Source of the DNA: Paludibacteraceae bacterium
GTDB lineage: Bacteria; Bacteroidota; Bacteroidia; Bacteroidales; Paludibacteraceae
DNA: 11,621 nucleotides
Assembly (NCBI GenBank): GCA_017960065.1
Contig: JAGCZK010000114.1
Location: 1-11,621 of the forward strand
Reading direction: 5' to 3'
In this document: positions 1 to 6,985 of the stretch, in pieces
Layout of the letters: each line of letters opens with the position of its first letter
How positions within the stretch are numbered: the stretch's first letter is position 1
Made by a program: the position numbers and the translations under genes
Notes under the pieces: generated by a model
Databases searched by the model: none
Told to the model about the DNA's origin: nothing
What the model saw: the letters and a program-made list of their open reading frames with translations, nothing else

Positions 1-219
1 GGGGGCTGTTGTGATCGTTACATTCTTGAATTGCAGTTCCCAGTCTCCGACGGCTCTTTTGTAGGCTTGGGTTCGTACGGCCAGCCAGGTCTGTTCATTG
101 AGATTGGACGGCACTCCGTTGGGGGCTTTCATAAAGGTGCCGTTGAGGATGGCTTGGGATTTGATGATCGGCAGTTCCTGCGCCATTTCATCGGTCAAGA
201 TGATTTCATTGTTTTCCAT
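1..219 (-). CDS. Partial protein, N-terminal 73 residues, with polyvalent-protein-like motif
   Basis: An open frame starts at the ATG complementary to 217-219 and runs leftward off the window without a stop (73 codons seen). The protein begins MENNEIILTDEMAQELPIIK and contains FMKAPNGVPSNLNE followed by W-AVRT-A-K---GDWE. From memory, the pattern F-KAPNG-PSNL-E--W--VRT-A-K---GDWE occurs in very large polyvalent proteins of Bacteroidales phages, plasmids and conjugative elements, usually ahead of a toxin-like or ADP-ribosyltransferase-like domain. That match is recollection, not a search. No signal peptide is visible, so the start looks cytoplasmic. A Bacteroidota-type promoter lies upstream (300-331), which supports strand and start. 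The rest of the protein, and so its function, is outside the window. The plus-strand frame over the same bases is treated as its shadow. Confidence 0.65.
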   Translation of the reverse strand, partial: MENNEIILTDEMAQELPIIKSQAILNGTFMKAPNGVPSNLNEQTWLAVRTQAYKRAVGDWELQFKNVTITTAP

Positions 220-238
220 ATTTCGTAAGAATGTTGTC

Positions 239-272
239 GTAGGGGCGAATAATCATTCGCCCTGTGAATGAT
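239..272. repeat. REP-like palindrome with two competing hairpins
   Basis: A perfect 8-bp inverted repeat pairs GGGCGAAT (243-250) with ATTCGCCC (255-262) around a 4-base loop. A second one pairs ATCATTC (252-258) with GAATGAT (266-272). The two share bases 255-258, so they cannot both form. They sit in the predicted leader of the minus-strand gene that starts at 219. The flank GTAGGGGCG (239-247) recurs at 351-359, which suggests a dispersed REP-like element family. Confidence 0.6.
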
Positions 273-299
273 CATCGCGTCCGTTTATTGATGGTAGCG

Positions 300-331
300 C
301 AAAGGTACAAAATCCATTTGAATCCCGCAAT
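300..331 (-). promoter_or_regulatory. Bacteroidota promoter for the left-edge gene
   Basis: On the minus strand TACCTTTG (complement of 300-307) matches the -7 consensus TAnnTTTG exactly. ATTG (complement of 328-331), 20 bases upstream, matches three of four bases of the -33 TTTG box. The start would fall near 293, giving a leader of about 75 bases that contains the hairpins at 243-272. Confidence 0.6.
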
Positions 332-350
332 GGGTTTTGTTTGCACCCGT

Positions 351-398
351 GTAGGGGCGCACCGTGGCACGACCTGGAGATGGTTGCACCGTCGTGCC
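351..398. repeat. Second REP-like inverted repeat
   Basis: GTAGGGGCG at 351-359 repeats the 9-mer at 239-247. It is followed by a perfect 8-bp inverted repeat, GGCACGAC (366-373) with GTCGTGCC (391-398), around a 17-base loop. GCACCGT also occurs twice within it. No gene overlaps it. The whole intergenic stretch 220-494 holds these repeats plus two promoters facing opposite ways. Confidence 0.5.
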
Positions 399-446
399 GA
401 CGATCAAAATAATCCCCATCCTGGACCGACAAGGACTAGAAATATT

Positions 447-478
447 TTTGGATTTGGCTTGATGATGGATTAACTTTG
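447..478 (+). promoter_or_regulatory. Promoter of the FISUMP lipoprotein gene at 495
   Basis: TTTG (447-450), a 20-base spacer and TAACTTTG (471-478) match the Bacteroidota housekeeping sigma consensus TTTG/TAnnTTTG exactly. Transcription would begin near 485, leaving a leader of only about 10 bases before the ATG at 495. Confidence 0.8.
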
Positions 479-494
479 CCGAAAATTCTCTTTC

Positions 495-1241
495 ATGAAA
501 ACAAAATCAATCCTCGCCATGATGCTCAGTTTGTTGTTGGTGCTGGGCGCCTGCAACGAAAAAGACAAACAAGAACCTGAAACCAGCGGGAACAATAGTC
601 AAAGCGGGCAGGAGGGAACTCCGTCGTTCGATGGCGACGAAGGCACTGTTGACGGCCATGCCTGGGTGAGCCTCGGTCTGCCTTCGGGTACGTTGTGGGC
701 CACCTGCAACATAGGGGCCGATTCCCCCGAGGAGTACGGCGACTACTTCGCCTGGGGCGAAACCGAGCCGAAAACGGACTATGGTTGGAGTACCTACAAC
801 TATGGGACGTCTTCTTCGACCTTGACCAAGTATTGCAACAACAGCAGCAAAGGATTTGAGGGTTACGCGGACACCTTGACGGTGCTTGAAGCCGCAGACG
901 ATGCCGCCACGGCCAACTGGGGCAGCGCTTGGCGCATGCCGACCATCGCCGAAATCGAAGAACTGTACAACAATTGCACCAATACGTGGACCTCGCTGGG
1001 TGGCAAAGAAGGGCGTTTGTTCACCAGCGCCAACGGCAAAACGATTTTTCTCCCTGCCGCAGGCAGCTGTATGGGAAGCGAACCTGGCTATGTAGGTGCC
1101 TACGGCTACTATTGGTCGAAATTGCTCTATACCGACAACCCCGGTTTCTCGTGCAATCTCTACTGCAGTTCGGACAATGTGGGGCATGGTTATACAGCCC
1201 GCTACTACGGGCTACCTGTCCGCCCGGTTGTGAACCGGTGA
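495..1241 (+). CDS. FISUMP-type surface lipoprotein with variable-region-like C-terminus
   Basis: This 248-residue protein starts with a lipoprotein signal (hydrophobic 6-19, lipobox LGAC with Cys20), followed by a charged, low-complexity linker (21-52). From about residue 54 comes the domain typical of Bacteroidales FISUMP (Fibrobacter succinogenes major paralogous) proteins: GLPSGTLWATCNIGA, EEYGDYFAWGET, ATANWGSAWRMPT and FLPAAG. It ends in a 45-residue segment, GYYWS...RYYG-PVRPVVNR (204-248). The family is presumed to be exported and surface-linked; its precise ligand is unknown. In Bacteroidota, proteins with this C-terminal pattern include variable (target) proteins of diversity-generating retroelements. 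That is family knowledge and is not demonstrated here. A paralogue lies at 10211-10840: 40 of 47 residues are identical at the front of the domain, but 23 of 45 differ in the last segment. The gene is probably monocistronic, with an exact promoter at 447-478 and convergence on the operon ending at 1386. The start is supported by promoter distance and signal peptide. Confidence 0.85.
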   Translation: MKTKSILAMMLSLLLVLGACNEKDKQEPETSGNNSQSGQEGTPSFDGDEGTVDGHAWVSLGLPSGTLWATCNIGADSPEEYGDYFAWGETEPKTDYGWSTYNYGTSSSTLTKYCNNSSKGFEGYADTLTVLEAADDAATANWGSAWRMPTIAEIEELYNNCTNTWTSLGGKEGRLFTSANGKTIFLPAAGSCMGSEPGYVGAYGYYWSKLLYTDNPGFSCNLYCSSDNVGHGYTARYYGLPVRPVVNR

Positions 1242-1336
1242 AAACTAAAACTCCCGGATGGCGCAGACGCGCGTGGCGGTTGCTTTGTCAGCCTCTGGCC
1301 GTCGAAGAACCCCCCCTCGCCCTGGCGGCTTCCATC

Positions 1337-1364
1337 ACCGCCCATTTGGAGTGCGGTTTTCTTT
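1337..1364 (+). terminator. Weak candidate terminator
   Basis: ACCGC (1337-1341) pairs with GCGGT (1353-1357), with possible inner CC/GG pairing, and is followed by TTTCTTT. It lies between the convergent genes ending at 1241 and 1386 and could end plus-strand transcription. The stem is short. No clear terminator for the minus-strand operon was seen in 1242-1385. Confidence 0.35.
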
Positions 1365-1385
1365 ATGGGGTATTGTTTTATTTGA

Positions 1386-1697
1386 TTATGGATTTTTGCG
1401 GTTCGGATTGTTGGGGAACCAGCCTTTTTCCACCCGTTTCTTTTGTTTCTTGATTTCGCCGATCGACCAGAACGACGATGCGGCCAAGCCTCCGAACACG
1501 ACCGAAGCAAAAAAGTCGGTCGTGCCCAGCGAGCAGGCGGTAAAAACAATACCGGCAACGGCAAACGCCCATATACTGCGCTGTCCCCAGTAGTATTCGG
1601 CCTTGATGACCAGCGGATGGAAAATTCCGATACACAGAAACACCACAAAGCCTACTGCCAGTCCGAGCAAGTGGTAGTGTTGTAAGAAGTCGGTCAT
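1386..1697 (-). CDS. DUF4491-family small membrane protein
   Basis: A 103-residue protein with three likely membrane segments: about 9-27 (LLGLAVGFVVFLCIG...), about 41-58 (SIWAFAVAGIVFTACSLG) and about 62-80 (FFASVVFGGLAASSFWSI). A basic tail follows (KKQKKRVEKGWFPNN...). The HPLVIK-EYYWG stretch between segments one and two fits my memory of the Bacteroidales family DUF4491 (about 95-100 residues), whose function is unknown. By the positive-inside rule the basic C-terminal tail should be cytoplasmic. Its start codon lies 3 bases after the stop of the peptidyl-prolyl isomerase gene, so it is almost certainly the last gene of the operon that starts with the porin. No own promoter is apparent. 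The assignment rests on length, topology and recall of the family. Confidence 0.8.
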   Translation of the reverse strand: MTDFLQHYHLLGLAVGFVVFLCIGIFHPLVIKAEYYWGQRSIWAFAVAGIVFTACSLGTTDFFASVVFGGLAASSFWSIGEIKKQKKRVEKGWFPNNPNRKNP

Positions 1698-1700
1698 AAA

Positions 1701-2510
1701 CTATCGGATTACGCTGACCTTGAACTTGACATCGGATTTGGGACGGTCGGCGGCTCCACATTCCACAGCGGCAATTTTGTCGATAACGTCCAGTCCTTCA
1801 ACCACTTCGCCAAAGACGGTGTAGTCGTTGTCGAGGAAAGGCGTGCCGCCAATGGTGGTGTAGGCCTTGCGGGCCTCTTCGCTGAATTTGATAGGTTGCG
1901 CGGCAGCCTCGGCCTCCACTTGCGACACCAATTCCTTTTGCAGGTTGTTGAGCCCGACAGAGTCGCGGTTGCTTTGCATCTGCTGGATTTCGGCGCGGCG
2001 CTCTTCGACCAGTTGGTAGAAACGCTTTTGCATGCGTTGGTTGTTGATGCCCTGCTCCATTTGGTCGAGCTCGGCGTCTTTATAGACTTTGCCTTGCACC
2101 AGGTAGAACTGGCAACCCGACGAACGCTTCTGCGGATTGACCTGATCGCCTTGGCGGGCGGCGCAGAGCGCGCCTTTTTTGTGGAAGAACTGGGGCTTGA
2201 TTTCGGCCTCGATGGTGTAGCCGTTGCCACCGGCACCCAGTTGTTTGCCGGCAGGCGCACCCTTCGAGTCGGGGTCGCCGCCTTGGATCATAAAGCCTTT
2301 GATGACGCGGTGAAACAACAGGTCGTTGTAAAAGCCCTCTTGGGCCAACTTGATGAAATTGTCGCGGTGTGCGGGCGTTTCATCGTAAAGTCTGACGGTG
2401 ATGTCGCCAAATTCGGTTTCGATTTTTACCATGGTTCCGTTCGTATTGTTTTGAGAACAACCGCAAAGACTGAGCAGCAGTGCGGTGAAAATAAGTCCGA
2501 TTTTTTTCAT
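1701..2510 (-). CDS. Cyclophilin-type peptidyl-prolyl cis-trans isomerase, lipoprotein
   Basis: A 269-residue protein that catalyses cis-trans isomerisation of X-Pro bonds, probably assisting folding of exported and outer-membrane proteins in the periplasm. A lipoprotein signal (hydrophobic 5-16, LCGC with Cys18) predicts membrane anchoring. The cyclophilin fold starts near residue 27. Conserved active-site motifs are FHRVI-GFMIQGGD (Arg68, Phe73, Met74, Gln76) and SGCQFYLV (Gln134, Phe135), and the fold closes with FLDNDYTVFGEVVEGLDVID (226-245). A Gln/Glu-rich, probably helical insertion of about 75 residues (141-215) splits the fold between these blocks. I recall similar insertions in other Bacteroidetes enzymes. 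Tyr230 sits where many cyclophilins have His (HTVFG). Its ATG overlaps the stop of the upstream binding-protein gene by 4 bases (ATGA), implying translational coupling. Confidence 0.93.
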   Translation of the reverse strand: MKKIGLIFTALLLSLCGCSQNNTNGTMVKIETEFGDITVRLYDETPAHRDNFIKLAQEGFYNDLLFHRVIKGFMIQGGDPDSKGAPAGKQLGAGGNGYTIEAEIKPQFFHKKGALCAARQGDQVNPQKRSSGCQFYLVQGKVYKDAELDQMEQGINNQRMQKRFYQLVEERRAEIQQMQSNRDSVGLNNLQKELVSQVEAEAAAQPIKFSEEARKAYTTIGGTPFLDNDYTVFGEVVEGLDVIDKIAAVECGAADRPKSDVKFKVSVIR

Positions 2511-3346
2511 TGTGCCATGTATTGTTGATACAGTTTCTGATAGTCTTCGCTCTTGATAAAATCAAACAGCCATTGGTCCAGCGCCTTTTTCAGATCAAAG
2601 GCGGCGGGGTTGAGCGCCCACGAATAGTTTTGGGCGAAGCTGATGGCGGTGCCGGCGTCGATGCTGTCGTTGGCCTGCGCCAGGGTCTGGGCGGCGATTT
2701 CGTCGCAAACCGCATAGTCGATGTCGCCTTCGAGAATCATCTGCATCAGGTCCGAAGGCTGCGCGTTGGGAATTTCGCGCACATAGATGGTGTCGCCGAT
2801 TTCCTTGGCCAGATTTTCGATGCGGCCGCGTGCCGGCGAACCCGCCTGGATATAGACGGTGCGTTGGGCCAGGTCGAGCTGGTTGCGGATAAACCTTTTG
2901 GTCGAATCGATGCCTTCGCTGTACTGGATGAGCACTTGGCGGCTGGTGAACACGGGGGTCGAGTAGGTGATCCGCTCCGCCAGTTCGCCATACACCGGGA
3001 TGGTCCAGGCCAAAATGTCGGTCGAGCCGGCCAGCAGGCTGTCGATGCCTTGCGACAGGTTGTTTTCTTCCTTGAACACAATGCGGTGAATCTGGTAATC
3101 GGCGGCAAAGCGCTTGATCATTTCCTTTTGCAGGCCCGTCAGGTTGTTGCCCCGAATCGAATGGTTGTCCTTTTCGACCGTGACCCGCAGGATGCCCATC
3201 TGCTGGATTTGGGTCAGGTCGCGTCTGAAACTGCTTTTGTTGGCGTTGTAAAAGTGCACGGCCAAATACCCGATACCGACCAGCAGCAGCCCGCTGACGA
3301 GGATGAACAGGTGTTTGGTGAGTGCCATGAGTCTTGCTTTTTCCAT
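2507..3346 (-). CDS. Membrane-anchored family-3 solute-binding protein (MltF-like, no transglycosylase domain)
   Basis: A 279-residue protein with one N-terminal membrane segment (about 13-33), after which the rest lies in the periplasm. Residues about 46-270 look like a type II periplasmic binding domain (SBP_bac_3): GILRVTVEKDNHSI, then TGLQKEMIKRFA, STDILAWTIP, ERITYSTPVF and GDIDYAVCDE. This is the family that binds amino acids or serves as the sensor half of the lytic transglycosylase MltF; here the catalytic half is absent. No ABC permease or ATPase is nearby, so a sensing or scaffold role is as likely as transport; the ligand is unknown. It starts 4 bases after the porin stop and overlaps the isomerase start by 4 bases, so it is mid-operon. 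An alternative start is Met7 (complement of 3326-3328, MALTKHLFIL), which would give a shorter N-terminus; both are plausible. Confidence 0.85.
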   Translation of the reverse strand: MEKARLMALTKHLFILVSGLLLVGIGYLAVHFYNANKSSFRRDLTQIQQMGILRVTVEKDNHSIRGNNLTGLQKEMIKRFAADYQIHRIVFKEENNLSQGIDSLLAGSTDILAWTIPVYGELAERITYSTPVFTSRQVLIQYSEGIDSTKRFIRNQLDLAQRTVYIQAGSPARGRIENLAKEIGDTIYVREIPNAQPSDLMQMILEGDIDYAVCDEIAAQTLAQANDSIDAGTAISFAQNYSWALNPAAFDLKKALDQWLFDFIKSEDYQKLYQQYMAQ

Positions 3347-3350
3347 AGGC

Positions 3351-5357
3351 CTAATTATAAAAGTTCCACGAAATGCCGAATTTGAAAATGCCCGGGTTGA
3401 GCGGATGTCCGGGGGTGGTGTAACACGGTTGCTTCATAAAGAGCGACGACATGTTGTAATACATCAGATAGACTCTGAAATGCTTGAGGTGCATGTTCAG
3501 GTACAGGTTCATGAGCGGATAGTTGCCCACGAGGGTCTCGTTTTGCAGGTAAAACTGCCCGGTGGCCGGCATGTAGGCGTTGGCGTAGTACGAGGTGTTG
3601 TAGCGGCAATCGACGCCCAGTTGCACGGTAAGCAGTTTTTTGAAGAGCTTGTGCCGCAGGTAAAAGTTGCTGTACACCGAAAAGGCCGGCAAGGGCAGCG
3701 TTTCGGGGTGGGTCGATTGCTGGTAGGTCAGCGAGTTGTCCCAATGCAGCCACCAAACCGACAGGTTGAGTTTGGCATCGACCGACAGCACTTGGATAAA
3801 GTCGGGACTTTGCTGCGGCAGGGCCTGCTGGTCGAAGTACAGGTAGTTTTTGACACCGTCCCAGCCGGCGCCCACGCTGACGTCGCAATACTTGTTCGGA
3901 ATGCCGGCGCTGCCGTATGCGCGGGCCGACCACACATTGCCGAAGTCGTTGTCCCAGGCAAAGTGGTTGGAGTAGTAGTGCCGCATGAAGTGGGCGGGGT
4001 TGGTGCTCTTGACGTAGCCGTCGGCCCGGATTTGGAGTTGTTCCTTGCCGATGGGGATGTCGGTCGAAAAATCGCCGCTCACGTCGAAGCCGGGCACCTT
4101 GTCGTAGCCCAGCAGCAGCGCCTGGCCCAGCACGTTGTACTGCGTGGCGCCCTTGCGGTCCGAAATTTCGCCGCCTACGGCCACCAAGGCTTCGTTTTTG
4201 TACCCGTAGAGCGAATCGCCGGTCAGGCACATGTTCTGCTCCACGTCCACTTCGGCGTATGCCCGCAAATCAAACACCATCCATTTTTTGAAGCCCTCGT
4301 TGAGGGTGACCGAAAAAATGTTGCGCATCAGGTTGTTGGAGGTGGTGTCGCGCGTCACCGACTCGTTGTAGAGGTTTTGGGCATAATACGAACCGATTCT
4401 CGATTCGTAGTATTTCTTACGGCCGCCTTCGAATTTCAGGGTGTAGGCCAGGGTGGCGACGGGGACGAACTCGGTCTTTTCGGTGTCGTCGGGGTCGGTT
4501 TTGTGGTAGCCGAAGCGGTATTGCTGGTTCACCCAAAAGTAGAAAGAGCGGTAAACCGACCAGGCGTAGTCGAGTTTGGTCGGCAGGGTGTAGGTCTGGG
4601 TTTGCCCGAACAGACTGGCGTCGGCCAGGCCTCCGTTTTCGTAGTTGCGGAAGTTGTTGAGCCCGGCGATGAAGTAAATCGAGTACCGCTCGCCGCGGTA
4701 GCTGCCGTTGAGCGCCCCGATCAGGTCGTCGGTCGATTGGTTGTAGTATTGGCCCACGCCGTAGATGTAGTCGGCCGTCAGGGCAAAGTTGAGCTTGGGC
4801 GTGGCATTGACGGCCAGCACGCCTTTCAGGCGGTCTTCGCTGCGGTGTGTCTGTCCACCGCTGGTCCAGGTGAGGTTGCTGTACGGAATCTTGGTGTTGT
4901 AAAACAGCACGTCGCTGGCCCCCGCATAGTAGGTCCGGTAGGGGTGCAGAAACAGGTACTGCCCGATGAGGGCAGGGTTGTAGCGGTCGCGAAAGATTGC
5001 CGGCTGTGCGGGCGAACCCATGTTGCCGCACCATTCCGACGCCAAGCTGTATTTGTGCGGGAGGGCGGTGTCGAGCTGGTGGTTCAGCGTGGCCGTGTCG
5101 GGGTCGGCCTGGCGCTCTCCGGCAAACAGTTCGTCCACCTTCCAGGCGCTGACGGTGTTGGGCGGAAGCGAAAAGGCTTTTTTCGGCGTGTTGCCCGTGC
5201 TGCCGGCCGTATCGTCGCCGGTTGTCTGGCTGGTGGCTGCAGCCGTGTTGCCCGAACGGTTTCCCTTTTCGTGGTGTGCGGCTTTGTCGGCGGCCTCGGC
5301 AGAGGCAAACGACAGCATCAGCAGGCCGACAAGCAATATGTGATACGGATTACGCAT
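3351..5357 (-). CDS. Putative outer-membrane porin (Porin_10-like)
   Basis: A 668-residue outer-membrane beta-barrel protein. It opens with a signal peptide (MRNPYHILLVGLLMLSFASA, cleavage probably after AEA), then a Ser/Thr/Gly-rich low-complexity linker (about 30-60). Next is the segment SAWKVDELFAGERQADPDTA and YSLASEWCGNMGSPAQPAIF-DR, which resembles the start of Bacteroidales 'putative porin' proteins. The remainder is dense in alternating aromatic and polar strands (for example FYFWVNQQYRFGYHKT, YESRIGSYYAQNLYNESV) and ends in an aromatic strand, FKFGISWNFYN, a typical barrel-assembly signal. The substrate is unknown. It is the first gene of a four-gene operon, with a promoter at 5367-5398. 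The frame can be extended to a TTG at 5369, but that TTG lies inside the -7 box, so the ATG at 5357 is preferred. This implies a leader of only a few bases. Confidence 0.88.
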   Translation of the reverse strand: MRNPYHILLVGLLMLSFASAEAADKAAHHEKGNRSGNTAAATSQTTGDDTAGSTGNTPKKAFSLPPNTVSAWKVDELFAGERQADPDTATLNHQLDTALPHKYSLASEWCGNMGSPAQPAIFRDRYNPALIGQYLFLHPYRTYYAGASDVLFYNTKIPYSNLTWTSGGQTHRSEDRLKGVLAVNATPKLNFALTADYIYGVGQYYNQSTDDLIGALNGSYRGERYSIYFIAGLNNFRNYENGGLADASLFGQTQTYTLPTKLDYAWSVYRSFYFWVNQQYRFGYHKTDPDDTEKTEFVPVATLAYTLKFEGGRKKYYESRIGSYYAQNLYNESVTRDTTSNNLMRNIFSVTLNEGFKKWMVFDLRAYAEVDVEQNMCLTGDSLYGYKNEALVAVGGEISDRKGATQYNVLGQALLLGYDKVPGFDVSGDFSTDIPIGKEQLQIRADGYVKSTNPAHFMRHYYSNHFAWDNDFGNVWSARAYGSAGIPNKYCDVSVGAGWDGVKNYLYFDQQALPQQSPDFIQVLSVDAKLNLSVWWLHWDNSLTYQQSTHPETLPLPAFSVYSNFYLRHKLFKKLLTVQLGVDCRYNTSYYANAYMPATGQFYLQNETLVGNYPLMNLYLNMHLKHFRVYLMYYNMSSLFMKQPCYTTPGHPLNPGIFKFGISWNFYN

Positions 5358-5366
5358 AACGACCTG

Positions 5367-5398
5367 CAAATGTACGCAAAAAAATCAAAAGCGCCAAC
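5367..5398 (-). promoter_or_regulatory. Promoter of the porin operon
   Basis: On the minus strand TACATTTG (complement of 5367-5374) matches TAnnTTTG exactly. GTTG (complement of 5395-5398) matches three of four -33 bases with a 20-base spacer. Only 9 bases separate the -7 box from the ATG at 5357, so the transcript may be nearly leaderless. The box lies in the 52-base gap after the upstream gene. Confidence 0.65.
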
Positions 5399-5409
5399 GA
5401 AAGCCGCTG

Positions 5410-6915
5410 TTAATGGTTTTTAAGTTTTCCCAAAAAGGCCGTCACATCGCGCCAGTATTTGCCTCCGCTATGCGTGGCCCCCAAGTGCAAGCCGTGCCAG
5501 ACTTCACCCCCTTCGAGGCTGACGTCTTTTTGCACGCGCTGATCGCCTTCGGTGAGGTAGGGCGACGACACCAGAATGCGGGTGGTGTAGGTGGTGGCCG
5601 GAATGTCGAAGTTCATGGCTTCGGGGTAGGTGTCGTTGCCGATGTTGTACGATGTTTCGTTATCCAATAGCATTTCGGTGCTGTACTGCCGGCTGCTCAA
5701 ACTGGGATAGACAAACATGAAACTGTTGTCGCCAATGCCCAGCACCGTGCCACCGTTGATGATGAGACTGCCCCCGTCGGCGTCGAGGGCCGTTTCGGGC
5801 GTGTGGCTGGCAATGCCAACCACGATGCCGCCGTTGATGATGAAGTCGTGGTTCGAATCGAGGGCGTCGTTGTCGCTCGAGCAGGCATAGACCCGGCCGC
5901 CGTTGATGGTGAGCAGCAGCCCCACGTTGACGGCGTCGTCTTTGGCCGTCACTTCGATGGTTCCGCCTTCGATGAGCAGGTTACGTTTGCTTTCAATCCC
6001 CTCGTTGCGGACCGACTGCACCTGCAGCGATCCGTCGGTGACGCACAAATCCCCCGTCGATTTGATGCCGTCGCCATTCGCGGCCAAGATGCGGATTTCG
6101 CCGCCCAGGATGTGGCAGTATCCCGGATGGTCGTCCCCTCCGGCTTGGATGCCCTCGTCGCGCGATTCGACGACGAGCGAGCCGCCGTCCATTACAAAAC
6201 CGTCTTTGGCGTGGATGCCGTCTTTGTTGGCCCGGTCTTCGGCGGAGATGACCGTGAGGTTGCCCGAATGAATCCGGACATAGTCGTCGGAGGCAATGCC
6301 GTGTTTGCCGGCAGAACGGACCGTCAGGCTACCGTCGCCCGAAAAAATCAGCTGGCCTTCGCCAAACAGGGCGGCCTTGGCCTGCTCTTTGCCGTCGGCG
6401 GTGTCGTAGCCTTTCCCCGTAAGGGTATTCTCGCCCGAAAGTAGAATGAACTGGCGTTTTTTGCCTTGCAGGTTGAGCGCAGGGCCTTTGCTGTTGGTCA
6501 GTTGCAGGTTTTCGAGCAGGAGCTTGACCTTGCGCGGGCTGTAGAGTTTGAAGCCCATCTGGCCGCTGCCGGTCAGGTGGAAGACCACGCGCGACTCGGT
6601 CGAAACCGTGCAGACGAGTTCGCCGTCCGACTGCTCCAGGCGGATGCCGTCGTCCTGCCACGGGTTGATGGCGGTATAGCCATTTCCCGAAAAGGAGATT
6701 TCCACAATCGAATCCGAAAATTCGGTGTTTCCCACCCAGTCTTCGAGGACGTTTCGAATCGAATCGGCATCGGGCAGGTAGTAGCTGAAGTCGGTTGCCG
6801 GGAAGTCCGGTTTTTCCTCTTCCGGAAATACGATGACGGACGTTTCCGGCTGACAGGCCGACAGACACAGCGCCGTCGCCATAATCAGTATCATATAGCC
6901 CGAATGTGCTTTCAT
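5410..6915 (-). CDS. Cthe_2159-like beta-helix lipoprotein, copy A
   Basis: A 501-residue lipoprotein (hydrophobic 8-19, lipobox LSAC with Cys21). From about residue 70 it shows the pattern of the carbohydrate-binding Cthe_2159 family: NGYTAINPWQDDG, LQLTNSKGPALNLQG, GENTLTGKGYDT, GDGSLTV, GKHGIASDDYVRI, then repeated turns of IINGG and D/N-G-I type (DGIHAKDGF, NGDGIKSTG, NEGIESK, DDAVN, NDALDSN). Such repeats build a right-handed parallel beta-helix with calcium bound at Asp-rich turns. The founding protein binds cellulose and acidic polysaccharide, so a surface role in polysaccharide binding is inferred. The C-terminus ends WHGLHLGATHSGGKYWRDVTAFLG. It lies downstream of a close paralogue (6986-8521) but has its own -7 box at 6937-6944. 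Residues 144-215 are 65/72 identical to the paralogue, far above the rest. Confidence 0.85.
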   Translation of the reverse strand: MKAHSGYMILIMATALCLSACQPETSVIVFPEEEKPDFPATDFSYYLPDADSIRNVLEDWVGNTEFSDSIVEISFSGNGYTAINPWQDDGIRLEQSDGELVCTVSTESRVVFHLTGSGQMGFKLYSPRKVKLLLENLQLTNSKGPALNLQGKKRQFILLSGENTLTGKGYDTADGKEQAKAALFGEGQLIFSGDGSLTVRSAGKHGIASDDYVRIHSGNLTVISAEDRANKDGIHAKDGFVMDGGSLVVESRDEGIQAGGDDHPGYCHILGGEIRILAANGDGIKSTGDLCVTDGSLQVQSVRNEGIESKRNLLIEGGTIEVTAKDDAVNVGLLLTINGGRVYACSSDNDALDSNHDFIINGGIVVGIASHTPETALDADGGSLIINGGTVLGIGDNSFMFVYPSLSSRQYSTEMLLDNETSYNIGNDTYPEAMNFDIPATTYTTRILVSSPYLTEGDQRVQKDVSLEGGEVWHGLHLGATHSGGKYWRDVTAFLGKLKNH

Positions 6916-6936
6916 ACCTCACTCTGAAATATACTG

Positions 6937-6944
6937 CAAAGGTA
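6937..6944 (-). promoter_or_regulatory. -7 promoter box of copy A
   Basis: TACCTTTG on the minus strand matches TAnnTTTG exactly, 21 bases before the ATG at 6915. No good -33 TTTG is seen at the expected spacing. A purine-rich GAGTGAGGT lies directly before the ATG and could help initiation. The 70-base gap after copy B leaves room for separate transcription. Confidence 0.55.
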
Positions 6945-6985
6945 CGTTATTTTTGCCGGATGTGAATCGGGAAGGAACCGTTTTT

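Noticed and set aside
507..1187. Minus-strand open frame opposite the first FISUMP gene
   Set aside because: A similar antisense frame appears opposite the second FISUMP gene, as expected from shared sense coding. It has no promoter or domain of its own.
1242..1385. Search for a DGR template repeat or reverse transcriptase in the window
   Set aside because: No second near-copy of either variable segment exists apart from the two genes themselves, and no frame shows reverse-transcriptase motifs such as a YxDD box. An active DGR cannot be claimed here.
1205..1761. Several overlapping frames around the end of the first FISUMP gene and the DUF4491 gene
   Set aside because: They overlap better-supported genes and show no recognisable motifs; Arg/Pro-rich content is typical of off-frame reading.
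5358..5369. Upstream TTG start adding four residues to the porin
   Set aside because: The TTG is part of the exact -7 promoter box, so it would not be in the transcript.
3303..5423. A 706-codon plus-strand open frame opposite the porin gene
   Set aside because: It mirrors the minus-strand gene codon for codon, has no recognisable domain and an odd Val/Gly/Arg-rich composition. The minus frame has a signal peptide, barrel pattern and promoter.
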